64,000 nucleotides of DNA from Hanleya hanleyi (lineage: Eukaryota; Mollusca; Polyplacophora; Lepidopleurida; Hanleyidae). Each line of letters begins with the position of its first letter. The first letter of the stretch is position 1. The notes beneath the pieces are model-generated. The model made no database searches. It worked only from the letters and a program-made list of their open reading frames with translations, and was not told the DNA's origin. This document shows positions 44,713 to 57,199 of this stretch, piece after piece. The position numbers were made by a program, and so were the translations under genes. Location of the stretch: the NCBI GenBank assembly GCA_036873755.1, contig JAVTVY010037326.1, positions 1 through 64,000 on the forward strand, given 5' to 3'.

Positions 44713-45546
44713 AAAAACCGATCCATTCAAAGCCCGTTCCTTCTCATTCACCAAACATTATATAGACGACCTTCTCGCTGTGGATAATCGCTATATATAT
44801 GACGCAGTGAAGGATATATATCCACCTTCACTGGATTTGAAGGAAACTACAGATAGCCCTACAGGCACATCATATTTATATCTATATCCCTATAAAAATG
44901 AAGCGGGCATTCTCTCTCGACGACTTTATGACTAAAGAGATGATTACAATTTCGACATCGTTAGCTATCCCTTTCTGGACAGTAATATTCCAGTGAGACC
45001 TGCATATGGCGTATACATATCTCGCCTAGTAGCATTTGCTAGATACTGTGTTAAATGTGACGATTTTATTCAACGTCACAAAACATTGTTGCAGAAACTT
45101 ATAAAACAGGGCTATACCACCAAGCGCCTCCACTCAAAGTTTCTCAAATTTGGCGATACATATCGCATGTTGATGGCGTTACGTTTCGTAACTTGTGTGT
45201 AATTCCGCTTAACCCCGGGCTAGGGGTCGTATGAATCCATGTACTTCAAAATCGTTATGGTGCTCATATGAACAGTCACAATCAAAGCGTGACTGAGATA
45301 CATGATTCTCTAGATGACGACTTTACAACGATTATTATGGATATTTTTGGAACATCATGATGTCTTGCCGGCATCATTGAAAACTGTTGACCGCTTCTAT
45401 CTTGCAGGAAACTAGCCTATGTTTATGTATACTATGACTGTCTTTTTGAATTTGGTGCTAATACTGTTATATGGAATAGGTCTTTGGATTATGGACGCGG
45501 ATATTCTTTAATGGACGACGGCTGAATTATGAATGACGGGCGCTTG
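44713..45546 (+). pseudogene. PLE RT 3' part and 3' UTR (plus copy)
   Basis: Resumes the plus-strand RT with DPFKARSFSFTKHYIDDLLA, then SYLYLYPYKNEAGILSRRLY, a stop, SNIPVRPAYGVYISRLVAFA and LIKQGYTTKRLHSKFLKFGD. The stop at 45200-45202 is followed by the 3' UTR with GGGCTAGGGGTCGTATGAAT, AAAGCGTGACTGAGATACAT and a terminal cluster of TTATGGACG/TAATGGACG words. The end at GACGGGCGCT is slightly deleted compared with the other two copies. Confidence 0.75.
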
Positions 45547-45734
45547 TAATTTTGATTGACAACGCGGAAATCCTTTATGGACATATAATGACGTTTGTCC
45601 GCTTGTCTTTGGGGTAAAATGTTTCCATGTACAAGTATCTCCAATGCTAACATACATACATATGCGCACATAAGTTGTTTTGGGTGCAGAAAACGTGGTT
45701 CTTAATTATACTCTCATAACTAATGCTTAGGCTT

Positions 45735-45973
45735 TCAACAAAGCTGACAGCCATCAGAGAAAGCGTATTCCCCACCCACTGTCACAAGCAACGCAATCAC
45801 ACTTCGAGAGGAACAATGCGATTTATTGTAGTGTGCCATATTCATGCCCAGTAACAACACACGAAAGTAAGTCTCGTCAGAGTTGTCATAACTTTTCACA
45901 TCGATCTGAACTTCATCTCCGTCCACTTGAGACTGAGGGCACGGTTGTGGGTGTCCCAGATAATACCTGCGCT
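45735..45973 (-). CDS. candidate terminal exon of an unidentified gene
   Basis: On the minus strand a strong acceptor (TTTACTTATCTTCAG) is followed by an open frame of about 78 codons: RRYYLGHPQPCPQSQ, then DGDEVQIDVKSYDNSDETYF, RVLLLGMNMAHYNK and GGEYAFSDGCQLC, ending in TGA. Composition and three Cys residues suggest an extracellular protein. No family is recognised. Upstream exons would lie above 46000 on the minus strand and were not identified. It could equally be an isolated pseudoexon. Confidence 0.35.
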
Positions 45974-45979
45974 CTGAAG

Positions 45980-48900
45980 ATAAGTAAACACATTATCATT
46001 ATTTAGTAAATATGTATAAAAACTCATCTACAGAGAATGTGGACAACTATTTCCCAAATCACTATATAAAGCACCGATATTTCATTGTGGATTGTGTATT
46101 TGTTGCTAGATCTATTGTGTAACAATATAATTCAGGCATACTGTTCATATCAAGCTCAGATGTCCACCAATCTCCCTCTCTGCAAAAATTGCTTAGCCTA
46201 CTATCTTTGCTATCCGTAATTTAAATCCCTCTGTACCAATATTTTCAGACGGTCATGAACCTCTGTGACGGAAACCTTGACCCGATGCAGTCAATGTCCG
46301 GGAGACACTGAAATCTAGATACCCGTGTTTCGATACATTAAGATCTAGATTAAGTTGTCCGTCGGGCAAAAGGTCTAGGTTTCAATGCACAGAGAAACTG
46401 ATCTCTACAATGTCCTACAATGCAAGCCAGTATACGCTACAGCATATTTGCACTTTCGCATTTGGATCATGGGTTTATAGATTATAAATGACTGGAGCCG
46501 GTATCATATTGCATCACTCGTGGTGAAGAGACAGACAGGCGTGTGTTTTTTTTAAAGTGACGCCACGTTGCGCATGCGTAGTCGTGGAGTAGCATAGAAA
46601 GGGCATTTGAGGTGGGGGTATTTAGCGAGTTGTGGGCCTCCGTGGTCCAAATGTACCGTGGGTGGTAGCCTACCGAAGCTCAAACTGGGACTGATACGCG
46701 CACGCGACAGTAGTAGAGTAGTCTGGCTACCTGAGTGTGTGTATATATTCTTAGCTTCCTGGCCTTTTAGAAGATTTTCAAACAATCGCAGGTTTGTCAT
46801 TATTCACGAAAAGAAATTTTTATTGTGACGACCCAACAGAGCATAAAATAATTGTTACACATCAGTAATTTTACAGCATTCCTTGGGAGGACAGCGGAAA
46901 GATAAAGTTGTAACGATGAACGGAAAATCAAGACGGCGAATTGTAATGAGTAATATTTCAAAGCAGTTCCGGCTTATAATGTATGTTTCCTGGTTATTCT
47001 TTAATGTAGCATTACTGCAATATGAATATCCTTATTTCTCTCATTTGCCGCTAATGTACATCCCCTCAACTAAAACATCCCCTCAACAAAAATCGACGCT
47101 TTGCTTGACAAGTTGTTACGTCAATATGTTTTGGTTGCTGTTACTTCCTTATTTCTTATTACGTACAACTTTTTGGCAGATATTTGGTAGTTTTCAAGTC
47201 GGAAGATATATAAACATAACTCATTATTGATAATGAATAGAACTGTTCAAAAGAATTTTTTATAGGATAACTGTATGAGAATATGAATCAGAAATTCTCA
47301 GTAGGCTTCCACGGGCTGACAAGAGTTGGGGAATACCTCAGAATTAATAAGTCACTACATCCACCTACCCGGAGTGGGGCAAAAGTGAGACATCCTTTCA
47401 GATGTTTATTCTGCTCAGTTTTGAATGTTTTCAGTCCATTTAAACGAGGATCTATGTCCCATTTCCACTAGCTGTAATTGCGCATGTAAAAGGTAAACCT
47501 GTTTCATTCAATATTGAGGTTGATTCTAGCGAAGAGGGTCATAAAGTGAATTAATTTACGTTTTTAAATTTAGACTGTAGGTCTGGTACATATATGCATC
47601 GCGGCGCGTCCATTTTGGCAGATGCTATGCGGACTGTTGAACCTGGACGCGACCCACGTTTATTTCGATTGGTGAATCGTCTATTTTTATATACGACACC
47701 TTGCTTTATTACCCAGGTACAAGTGCATTTTGTCACATGCCAAAAAATTTCAGTCAGCATGTATGGAATGTTTACTCGCGAGCGCCAAACCGACGGGCTA
47801 TCAGACTCCGAAATAATTTACACGTTCGGCAGTGATAACAAAGATGTACCTGGCTCATTCCCTAATCGAATTTCGACTTTCATCTTTTGAAAGGAAAGAG
47901 TTTATTTCAAGTGCTACAAGGTGATAAACTTTTCGACAAACATTATCCGTCAAAATTTCAAGCTCTGCGAGCCTCCTGATTTTGCTGTTTTCTCTGCCTG
48001 CTGAAAGCAGTGCTCTGGCCCCGGAAATAGTCCCCGGCGAGGCATGTTATCGAGCAGTGAATCGAAAAAACATTTGCAGACGAATAGAACGTATATCATA
48101 CTTGCACTAGTACCAACGGTACAATTAATGGATGCAACAAAGGCGGAAAAATCGAGAAAATTCTGGTCGTTGGAAGAGATTATGTGTAGTTTGGGACTTT
48201 TTTTTTATTTTGGAGCCTCAAGCGGACCATGTGTCTGCCAGCGGTCAATGCTCAGCACATTACATTTCGGTCAATCAGAGACAACGGTTGGTGTGCAACC
48301 GAATTTCGCTCACTTTCAAAAGTCTTTTGTCGTAATTTCTCATCAATTATTAACAAATATAATCACATGGACTTTTAAAGTAAACCTTTATCTTTATGGT
48401 AATTCTCTCTCTCTCTCTCCTTATCTGTTTAGTGAGAAGTCAATACTTTTTCCATTGATAACGCAAGTGAGTGAAACAGTCATCTTTCTTAGACCTATTC
48501 CGCCGGTCAAGCCGTCCTCTCATTCACTTAACATGGAGAAGAGATTCGCTGAACTACAACTACTAAATCAAATTTTGTGCTTTAATTATATTAATTACAA
48601 CACATATAAGGGACGTTATCATATATTATAGAAAGTCTGTAGAAGTAAATATATTTCAGGGAACCTATATCTAGAGCCATAGTAAAATTGGATCGGCTGG
48701 CGAGCCTGTTTCTCAGATTTGTGCAAATGCAAATCGGTGTACCCCCAATGTAATATCGTTGAAATTTACGTTTTTCAAGGTACCATGAGAAAGTAACGTT
48801 TTCGGGAGTTTTCCTTCCACTTTTTCACATTTTTCTTGCCTTAAACAACATTAAAGAATTTTATTTCAGAAAAACTAATTTTTCTCTTTTTTATTCATAT

Positions 48901-49740
48901 TCTTTTGGGGAGAAAAATTTGAAATAAATAAAATAAATTCAAATTTGAGTCGAATATAGCCCGAAAATAGCTTTCAGTAAGATGACGCAACTGTGACGCC
49001 ATTAAACCGACGTTTTTAACATTGACTCTCATATTTAGTGTGATAAATTTCAGCTCATTATAGCCCCAGGGATAATGAATATATCCAGAGAAGGGAGGGT
49101 GGAGTGGGGCTGAAATGTTTGCGTTTATTCCAATCTACCTCCTCTAAGATTTCAGTTAGCAATTTGGCCTTTTCCTAGTTTCCTAGTATGTTCTTTTTTG
49201 CAAAACAGTTGATGCTGTCGTGTGAGAAATGTCTGGCTATGGCAAGTACTTTTCACGGGGCGATGTAGACCTGTCTAATGGTCCTGTCTAATACTGAGAA
49301 AAACTTGAGCACAAGTAGTACCGTTGCCAGGATGAATGGCTGTTTATTGAACTGTTTTAGGCTTTGAGAAGAAGTGCAGGAGAAAAGAGTCCTCGTGTTA
49401 TTAAGCTACTGTAGATAGTTTGATCAACTATTTTGGCTAGATTTTGTACCACCAGGTCTATATTAGTGAAGTTACATATTTTCTGATATTCTTATGTATG
49501 TTCAGATGTCAAATTAACAGTGTTTTACAGCATGATTACAATATGGATACCACTCAGGGGTTGCCTTAGAGCGTTTTCCTGAGAGGATGTCATCAATCGC
49601 TGGCTGATAAAAACGTATACAGCACACTTAATATGCAGAAGAAAATAGTTTCAGTCATACTTATCATATATTTGCCATGTTGCCAAGAAATTCCAATTGT
49701 CTAGGCTCCCATTCTTGTCGAAATTGTATCCACAGTATGT
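45980..49740. other. non-coding stretch, no gene recognised
   Basis: Open frames here (46552-46828, 46883-47230, 47551-47890, 48044-48631) have no recognisable domain and random-looking composition. 46555-46730 is relatively CpG-rich (GCGCATGCG, GCGCACGCGAC) and could be a promoter or a transposon end. A short (CT)n lies at 48403-48420. Confidence 0.4.
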
Positions 49741-49743
49741 AAC

Positions 49744-52450
49744 TTGGGGACTTAGAATAGAATAGAATAGACACTTCATTTACCATCGGTTTTACAAACG
49801 TAGAGAACATTAGCTCACTAGGAGCTATTATCACCGACCTATATAAAAATAAAACAGAAGTAAAAATATACATATACATGTACATATATAATATACTATG
49901 CATAATGTAAAAACTACTATATTCATTACCTTACATATTATATTATCACAGTAGCTTATAAATTATTATATTAGATATAGGATAGATAAATTGCTGCGTG
50001 CTTTTCTATGTGTATTTAATTCGGAATACCTTTCCAATTCGAGACAAGCCTTTTAAAGTCTGAAATACTGGTGGCTTGTTGGATTTGCGGTGGGAGAGCA
50101 TTCCATAGTTTCGCTCCCTGTTATCTTATTGTCATTAGGCCATTTTTTCGTTCGACAAAGGGGGACTTACAAATTTATACCTCATTGTATGTGCATTTGT
50201 ATGGCACTGATTTTATGCTAGAAATATCTAGGAGATATTTTGGGTCAAGCCCGTGTATGGATTTAAAAACCTCTGTAACGAGTAATTGTTGTCGAAAGAC
50301 TAGCAATGAGTTTAATTTTGATCTTCTTAACAGATCTTCATACGAACAGCAATAATCATTAAAAACAAGACGGAGACCACGCTCTTGTATTTTCCCTAAA
50401 TTACTGGAGTCCGTTTTGTTGCAGTTGTGCCAAACAAGGCTACAGTAAATAAAATTAGAGTGGAAAAAGCTCTAAAAATTTGCATTTTGACGTTTGTATT
50501 TAAAACTCTGGAAATCTTTTCGGAGCGTTCAATTGTCGTCCAGCCTTTTTGCATATATCTGATGTGTGCGAACTAAAATTTAATAGTTCGTCAAAAGTGA
50601 TTCCTAATAATTTAACGCTATCTTCGTTCTTGAGAGAATCGAGGTCTAAATCAGTTTTAGTGGCAAAGGCGATCAAATTGAATTTAGTTGGATTCACCTG
50701 CATTCGATTATTCGTGAACCATCTAATGCAGTTTTCAGCATCTATTTTAAGGATGGATAGAACTTGTTCGATGGGTTTGGCTACAGTACTAAGGGTGTTG
50801 TCATCGGTGTAGTTTACAAGCGTAGTGGATGATATAAAAGAAAATAAATGATTTATAAAAGTATTGAACAAAACTGGACCGAGGACAGATCCCTGAGGCA
50901 CCCCATTGATAATATGTCGCCATTCACTAACAGTATCTCCTAGTTTCACCCTCTGTAGTTTGTTTTTCAGATAGCTACCCAAAAGAGATACAATATCTGT
51001 ATGCATACCATATGCTGAAAGTTTCGCTGAAAGTAAATCGTGTGGAAGGTAGTCAAAGGCCTTGGATAAATCTATCATCTTTATCTAATGACGCCTTCAA
51101 GTCCTCTATCAATCGCATTAAAACATGCTGTGTATTAAAAGATTTTCTATAGGCAGGTAATCAGATAACATTTGATCAGTAAAACACCGAAGTTGTCAAT
51201 TAATGCATAATTCAAACACTTTAGACATCCTGGTGAGTATGCCGATAGGATGATAATTATTTTTGTCCAATGAGTCGTCCTTCTCATGAATAGGTTTGAC
51301 CTCAGCAAATTTACAAGTCGAAGGGAATTTGTTTGTTTTAAAACTACTACTAACAATCTTTGTCATATGATCGGTGATTGCAGGTGCAGCCAAATTTAGG
51401 AGCTTGGCGGGGATCTGATCAAAAGCAGTAGCTTTCTTAACCTTGAGTTTTGTCAAAATTTCAAAAATATCTTTAGGCTGCATCAGACTAAAGCAGAAAG
51501 CCGAATTTGCATTTCACCAATTTATTGTACACTCGGATGATTCTGATAATTTTCAGGTGTATCTGAAGTACATATTTCATCATCCCCCTCAGTATTTACC
51601 ATATTAAAAGTGGAACTGATCAAATGATCATTCAATTCAGTAACTACTTCATTTGGATCAATAGTGAGTTTGCTCTCATCGAAAATATGTATTTCGTCAT
51701 CGAACTGACCCTTATTACTGAAGAAAGGTTGTACAGTGGGCCAGAAAGTTGAATTAGTTTTATCAAAATTTTCTGAGTATTCTCAGAAAAATAATTACGA
51801 GTGGCCTTTTCTGCATAGATTGGTCACCCTATTTCGTACTTCTCCGAGTTTTTGAGAGGTAGGATACTTATTGTACTTATTACGCAATTGTGTTTTTTCT
51901 TTAGTTTTCCGTACATTTGGAACATTTAGAGCAGGATTCTGAGGTTTAATGACTCTAGTTTTCATAGGTGCATGTTTGTCACAGTTTTCTCTAAAAAGAT
52001 ACTCAAATGCATAATATTGGTCATCTACATCATTAAATAATTCGGCAACTTGAAATGGTGTATGCTCAAGGTCTGTAATAAAGTGATCAACATTGAAGCA
52101 CTTGTATGATCGATAAGTGATCGTTTTCCTGTTTGGTTTGTTTGATTGACATATGAAAATGACATATATGAGATGATGAAAATCACTTAGTCCGGTATCT
52201 ATCGTATCGCACCGATGTTGGTTTCTTCACAGTGTTATGCAGATCGAAAGGGTCGCAGATATTCTTTAGTCGGTCGCAATCCGGGAACGAGTCCAGCCAG
52301 TCTATATTTACATCGCCCATGAATATATAACGGTCATAGAGTCAAGAGAGCTCATTCACAAATAGCTCAACACTAGAGGACGTGCACACAAACATCTCCT
52401 CCAACAGACCCTCTATACCATTCAGATGAAGACACATGCATTGTCTAGGT
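49744..52450 (-). pseudogene. CR1/L2-type LINE, broken, minus strand
   Basis: In minus-strand order: AP endonuclease end (YIFMGDVNIDWLDSFPDCDR, 52330-52270), a linker (DDEICTSDTPENYQN), RT start (QPKDIFEILTKLKVKKATAF, KFAEVKPIHEKDDSLDKNNY), RT palm (MIDLSKAFDYLPHDLLSAKL, INGVPQGSVLGPVLFNTFIN, LVNYTDDNTL) and KLLGITFDE. After a break at 50500 comes the C-terminal region (IYCSLVWHNCNKTDSSNL, QGAKLWNALPPQIQQ) to about 50040. The catalytic box is YTDD, where Y(A/M)DD is usual. A short TTCTA repeat at 49757-49771 marks the 3' end. Several stops and frameshifts are present. Confidence 0.85.
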
Positions 52451-52454
52451 CAAT

Positions 52455-54400
52455 GGCTTGGTTCGCTTGGCTGGATAGGGTCAAACTCCAAGTCCTCATG
52501 TTTAACTAGAAGTGACCTACATGTACCAGGTTGGTGTTAGCTGGTCTGCATAATATAATTGTCATTCTACCATTTTCAGAATTTTTAACCTCCCAAACTG
52601 GGAGTGTACTGAGGGGAGGCGGTACACGTATATAATATGATACCATGAGAGGATGCATTCCAGCATAGCTACAGTCCACCATAAGGATTTTACATTGTAT
52701 CTCAATACTGCATTTTTGTCATCTACTGCTGAAGGATATGCTTTCTTTAATGTGGAAAAGTAAAATATTTCACAAATATTGGTAACAAGCAGAGAAGACA
52801 TTATTTATCCTTCCATTAAGTCGGTTTCATAATAAATAAGGAATCTGTCCCACTGGTCACAAGTTATGTTTTTGAAATATATATGTGTTAAATGTACAAT
52901 TACACTGAACTGAACATCAAAGAGTTAATGGAGTTGTTCCAACAGCCTATTTTGACATTTAAATAGCCCCGTTTCAGTGCCTAAGTCTCTATTTTTTTTT
53001 AAAATAAGTCTGATTTATCATCCACATTTTCAAATTTCGGCATCCACAACACTTTTCATATGACACCATTATCACCAACTCCAAAATCAAAGAATACATA
53101 AGTAAAAACAGATTGCGAATGAGAAACTTCAGTGATTATGCTAGCAAGATATCATGCTTTCCCAAATCAGTATCCCTGACCATCCTACAACCATATTTCT
53201 TGAGTATGATGTTCATATGAAAACTTTGTTGATACTGAATAACATAACCGTAGCATCTAAACGGCTACTAGACCAGGATTAATAAAAAATATATATATAT
53301 ATATATCAAACGCCAAAATCTTGAACACTTTTGTATTGATAGCTTTCTTATGAATCCGTTGCACAATGGCTTTGAAATAATTGTGTATACTACTTATTTT
53401 TTGTTCTTGTTCTTAATTCATACCGGTAAATGTACTTTTTCTTAGATGCAATGAGAATTAATACACCTGAGATTTTTTTTTATTTTATTGTCACAGAGTC
53501 TGAAGTATTATAATCTAGTTAAGTGTTAAGTGCTGATTTAATTGTACTCCTAATAATACATATTATTAAAAATTAAGATATCAAATATCTGCATATTCGT
53601 TGGGGATTATTGCCAGATAGGTTGGATGTTTTCGATCGCAGCAGCATAAGAGGAGCAAATTCATGATGGCAACAATGAGACAAGCTGAACTTTGAACTGA
53701 ATATGGTATATTACTTACTTTTACTTTTAAATGCGTATATATTAATGCCTATTTTCGTTTTAATCATTTAATAATGGAGTTTATCGGAATATGCTATTTA
53801 TCTGCAGTGTTCCAATTTTGCGAATGCATTATGTCATTGCTGTCTCCTAAACTCTTGCTTTTTTTGTCCAAATGAAGACCCAGATAGTAATATTTCTTAG
53901 TCAGTATGCTTGAAATATACATGTAGCAATGGAAAATTCGAAAGGTTTTCTTTGTAATACACCCTTGAATGCGCCAAATGTCTGGTGAATGTGTTGTTTT
54001 CTGCATGACAGACTTGAAACATTTTATTCACTTTCATTGATGGTTGAAATATATCAATTCCTCAGAGTGCAGGTCTGTAAATATACAAATACCTCTTTCG
54101 AGATCCAACTCAGGTTATTCCTGACCCTATTGCAAGAAAGGTCGTTTAAGAGCAACGTATGTAACCAGATTTCGTTGTAATATTTGGTACATTTCATCCC
54201 TTGGATTATTCTGGTATATAGCTATATACATAAAATGTATCAGTATACAGAATAATGAGAAAGGTTGACCATTCCATGCCAGATCTACTACAGCCTCATC
54301 ACGAACCCAAAATCCTGCCCTCACTCACTTTTCTACCAATTCTATTTTACCTTGGACTAGAGGACTGAAATGATAGAGAATATTTAGGCAAAAAGTTTAA
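52455..54400. other. non-coding stretch, nothing recognised
   Basis: No coding sequence supported. A (TA)n run lies at about 53288-53307. Confidence 0.45.
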
Positions 54401-54417
54401 TGCCAAAATGACGTCTG

Positions 54418-54672
54418 CACGTACAGGGCGCCCACTTTCCAGTTCCCGATTGTCCACGGATGGTGACTGGATCCTACCGGTAGGATAGCTGTAGGGTCCG
54501 CGGATGATGGCTGGATGATTTCAATAATCATACGCGGACCCTCCAGCCATCATCCACGGACCATACGTGGATCATCCGCGTATCATCCACGGAACATCCA
54601 CGGATCATCCGACCATCATCCACGGACCCTCCGCGTACCATACGCGGATTGTTTTAGATCGGCACGTCAGCC
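54418..54672. repeat. CATCCACGGA / CATACGCGGA array (copy 1)
   Basis: About twelve 10-base words of the form CATCCACGGA, CATACGTGGA or CATCCGCGTA, with their complements at the left end (GGTCCGCGGATGATGGCTGG), are spaced mostly 10-20 bases apart. The left edge includes GGGCGCCCACTTTCCAGTT. A related, smaller array at 59638-59745 has the complementary edge AATTGGAAAGTGGG, suggesting one mobile family. Confidence 0.6.
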
Positions 54673-54679
54673 TATACTC

Positions 54680-57035
54680 TTTCACCAAATGGTCAGACAA
54701 GTTGGGCAAATTCTTGTTTTGTCTTTTGTTAGATTGAGAATATGTTCGACAAAACAATAAGTTATACCTGGGCTATAATGAAGTTGACACCTACAATTAC
54801 ATAAAATATCGTTCGCAAAGACAATGGATTATGTTTGGCCTAAACTATGTCAAAAACCCCGCCAGAAATAGATCAGAAATAGACCGCTTCCTTGGCGAGA
54901 TCGGCTTTGTCGAATTATTACCGCTTAGCAAACTCCCGCTGCGTCACACTCGTCCTGTGCCACGTGGGTTTAAACTTTCTTGACGACCCCACCGTCTTCA
55001 ATCACATCATCGTAAAATACTGTTACTTGTTTGGATGTTTAACTCTCAACATTTCCCTAACAGAAGATGACAGTGCAGAGAAAATCCACGATCAAAACTG
55101 AAAGACTGGCAATTGTAAACAGGATAGCCAATCGGCGACGGCCTCTCTTCCGTCTTTCGGAGATACTTCAAGCACGTGATTTTTCCATTATAATTTTCGT
55201 TTCCTACCTCCGTATAAATTCTTTAAATAATGTGAATCTCATTCCGTATAGTTACATATTGGAAATGAATGTGACAAAAACGAAGATTTTCCAATTAATA
55301 AATAATGAATACTGGTAGTGTATTTAATGAATACAATATTAAAATCAAATTTGATAAATGTGTGCTAAGGAAATTTACTCTCAGAATGATAAATAGATCC
55401 ACCAAGCTGTTAAAACACCTTACTATGGTGCTCCTTTCTAGTTATTTTTATTTTTTTTTAATATAACGCTTGCTATTTCAAAGGAACCTAGAAATTATGG
55501 AATGTAAATTAACATCTTGTTGATGCATGGGGCGTGCATGAAATAGTGGAAGATGACCATTATTTTTATGAAAATCACATGGAGAAATAATGTAGAAACG
55601 CGTGATTTTACGATGATCGCACAACAGTGCCAAAGAAAGGAGATGATAGGATAAGGCGGGATTTTGGCCTATACGTTGTGCTGTTGAAATAAAAAAAATG
55701 TCATAAAAATAATTGTGTTTTAATGTTACGGCAAAAGAAAATAGAAACTTTTAGCTTGATGAATTATAGTTAAGACATAAAATTGAAATCCGCAGTAAGT
55801 GCTATTTCGTGAAAAATGTGTTTAAATTGAACGCGTGTTTGAATAACTATAATTATAAAGCAACAGAGCTAGAACTCTCTATTTGCTCTTGCCGTTACAT
55901 TAAAACAATTATTTTTAGGACATTTTTTCTCGATTTCAACCCCATCATGTATAGGCCAAAATCCCGCCTTATGGTACCATTTCCTTTCTTCAAACATAAC
56001 TGTTTTCGTGTGTATTATCTCAGTTATATTTGTAGGTGATGTTCGTTGGAATACAATGAGGATCCAATCCGTGGCAGACTCGGATGGCCCAGCTGAACCT
56101 GAACATGTTTTGTTTTGCGTTCTCAGTTCTTTGGCATTTCAAATTTTGTTTGTTACTGTTCTTGTTAAGTTTTTGCAGTTAAATTATTAATTGTGTTGTG
56201 TCATTTTATTTGACTTGCACGTGATGATTCTTGCATGAGTTACGTGTCACGTTTGATGGTACAGATAGAAGACTGACAGTACCTTTTCCTTATTGTTCGA
56301 TGACCAAATCGTTGTCCCCCTTTGGGCGACTATTCATGCATGAACATCTTTCTTCTCAGGCGAAGCAACAGATTGCTGTATGGCATATCGACGATGTACG
56401 CGGTGTATTATTGAATGTTACCATATATACAGAGATCCTTTTATTTCAGGAGTATGCAAAGCAGTAAATAGTTGCTCTCAATATATATTCAGTTAAAATG
56501 CACTATGAAATACAGTTTCCATTCAAGTATATATATTATTCATGGTAATCACGAATTAATTTGGTAGCTCACAATATAATTACATTTATTTCATACTGGG
56601 CCACAAATTCCAACATCCAATAATCGTTTTTTTCCTACAAAACGTTATAATTTAGCACCTATTCGCCACCAGCCATGACATTGTATTGTATCATATACTA
56701 GAATGTACTGGACATCCTGTCCACCACTGTATAATTCTATTTTCATCCCTAAGACCAGTGAATCTGGTCTGGGAGTAATCAAGTATACAGTATTCACAAA
56801 TTGGTGTACTTCTTAAAGATACATCGCATCAGATTTCCCTGACAATTAACGTACACGACCAACACACAAACACACTTCAATTTTTTCTTGAGCTTCGAAC
56901 AGTTGTAAAGGGAAGCCTTTTGTATTGAAATATCACATCGTAATATATATTTATATTATAGTTTTTTATATCCAACTAGTAGATTCTCCATAATTGACAG
57001 ACTTCTTCAATAGTACTCTTTCTGCAATGAAATGA
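54680..57035. other. non-coding stretch, nothing recognised
   Basis: Open frames at 54892-55318 and 55809-56467 show no recognisable domain. AGGCGGGATTTTGGCCTATA (55655) and TATAGGCCAAAATCCCGCCT (55951) are complementary, so 55650-55970 is flanked by a 20-bp inverted repeat. Confidence 0.4.
55655..55970. repeat. about 315-bp unit bounded by a 20-bp inverted repeat
   Basis: AAGGCGGGATTTTGGCCTATA on the left is matched by TATAGGCCAAAATCCCGCCTT on the right. No coding sequence lies between. This could be a small non-autonomous transposon, but no target duplication was confirmed. Confidence 0.55.
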
Positions 57036-57042
57036 TCTACAA

Positions 57043-57180
57043 GGGAGCCGTTTTAGGCTCATTATTTCATTTCTTCAGACCGCTGAAGTGAAACACATAT
57101 AAACCAAGTAGTACGAGGGAGCCGTAGAATACTCATTATTTCATTTGTTTAGACCGATGAAGTGAAACACAAACAAACTA
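57043..57180. repeat. tandem duplication, period 74
   Basis: Two copies share GGGAGCCGT, CTCATTATTTCATTT, AGACCG and TGAAGTGAAACACA. A third partial TTCATTTCTTCAGAC follows at about 57197. Confidence 0.75.
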
Positions 57181-57199
57181 CCGTAAAGACCAGTTAATT

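Larger units (their letters stand above)
39229..45546 (+). mobile_element. Naiad-like Penelope-like element with nested insertions
   Basis: One plus-strand element can be followed through a Cys/His cluster plus GIY-YIG endonuclease (39229-39650), a linker (39650-40250), RT N-terminal region (40330-40608), RT finger and palm (42711-42978, 43176-43707) and RT palm to thumb plus 3' UTR (44713-45546). The endonuclease lies N-terminal to the RT. That permuted order defines the Naiad/Chlamys branch of PLEs, whereas canonical PLEs have it C-terminal. Three insertions split it: a LINE, a SINE and an inverted copy of its own family. Numerous stops and shifts make it inactive. Confidence 0.8.

Noticed and set aside
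48044..48631. 195-residue plus-strand ORF as a gene
   Set aside because: No recognisable domain. It runs through a (CT)n tract read as serine/leucine repeats, and no splice or promoter context was found.
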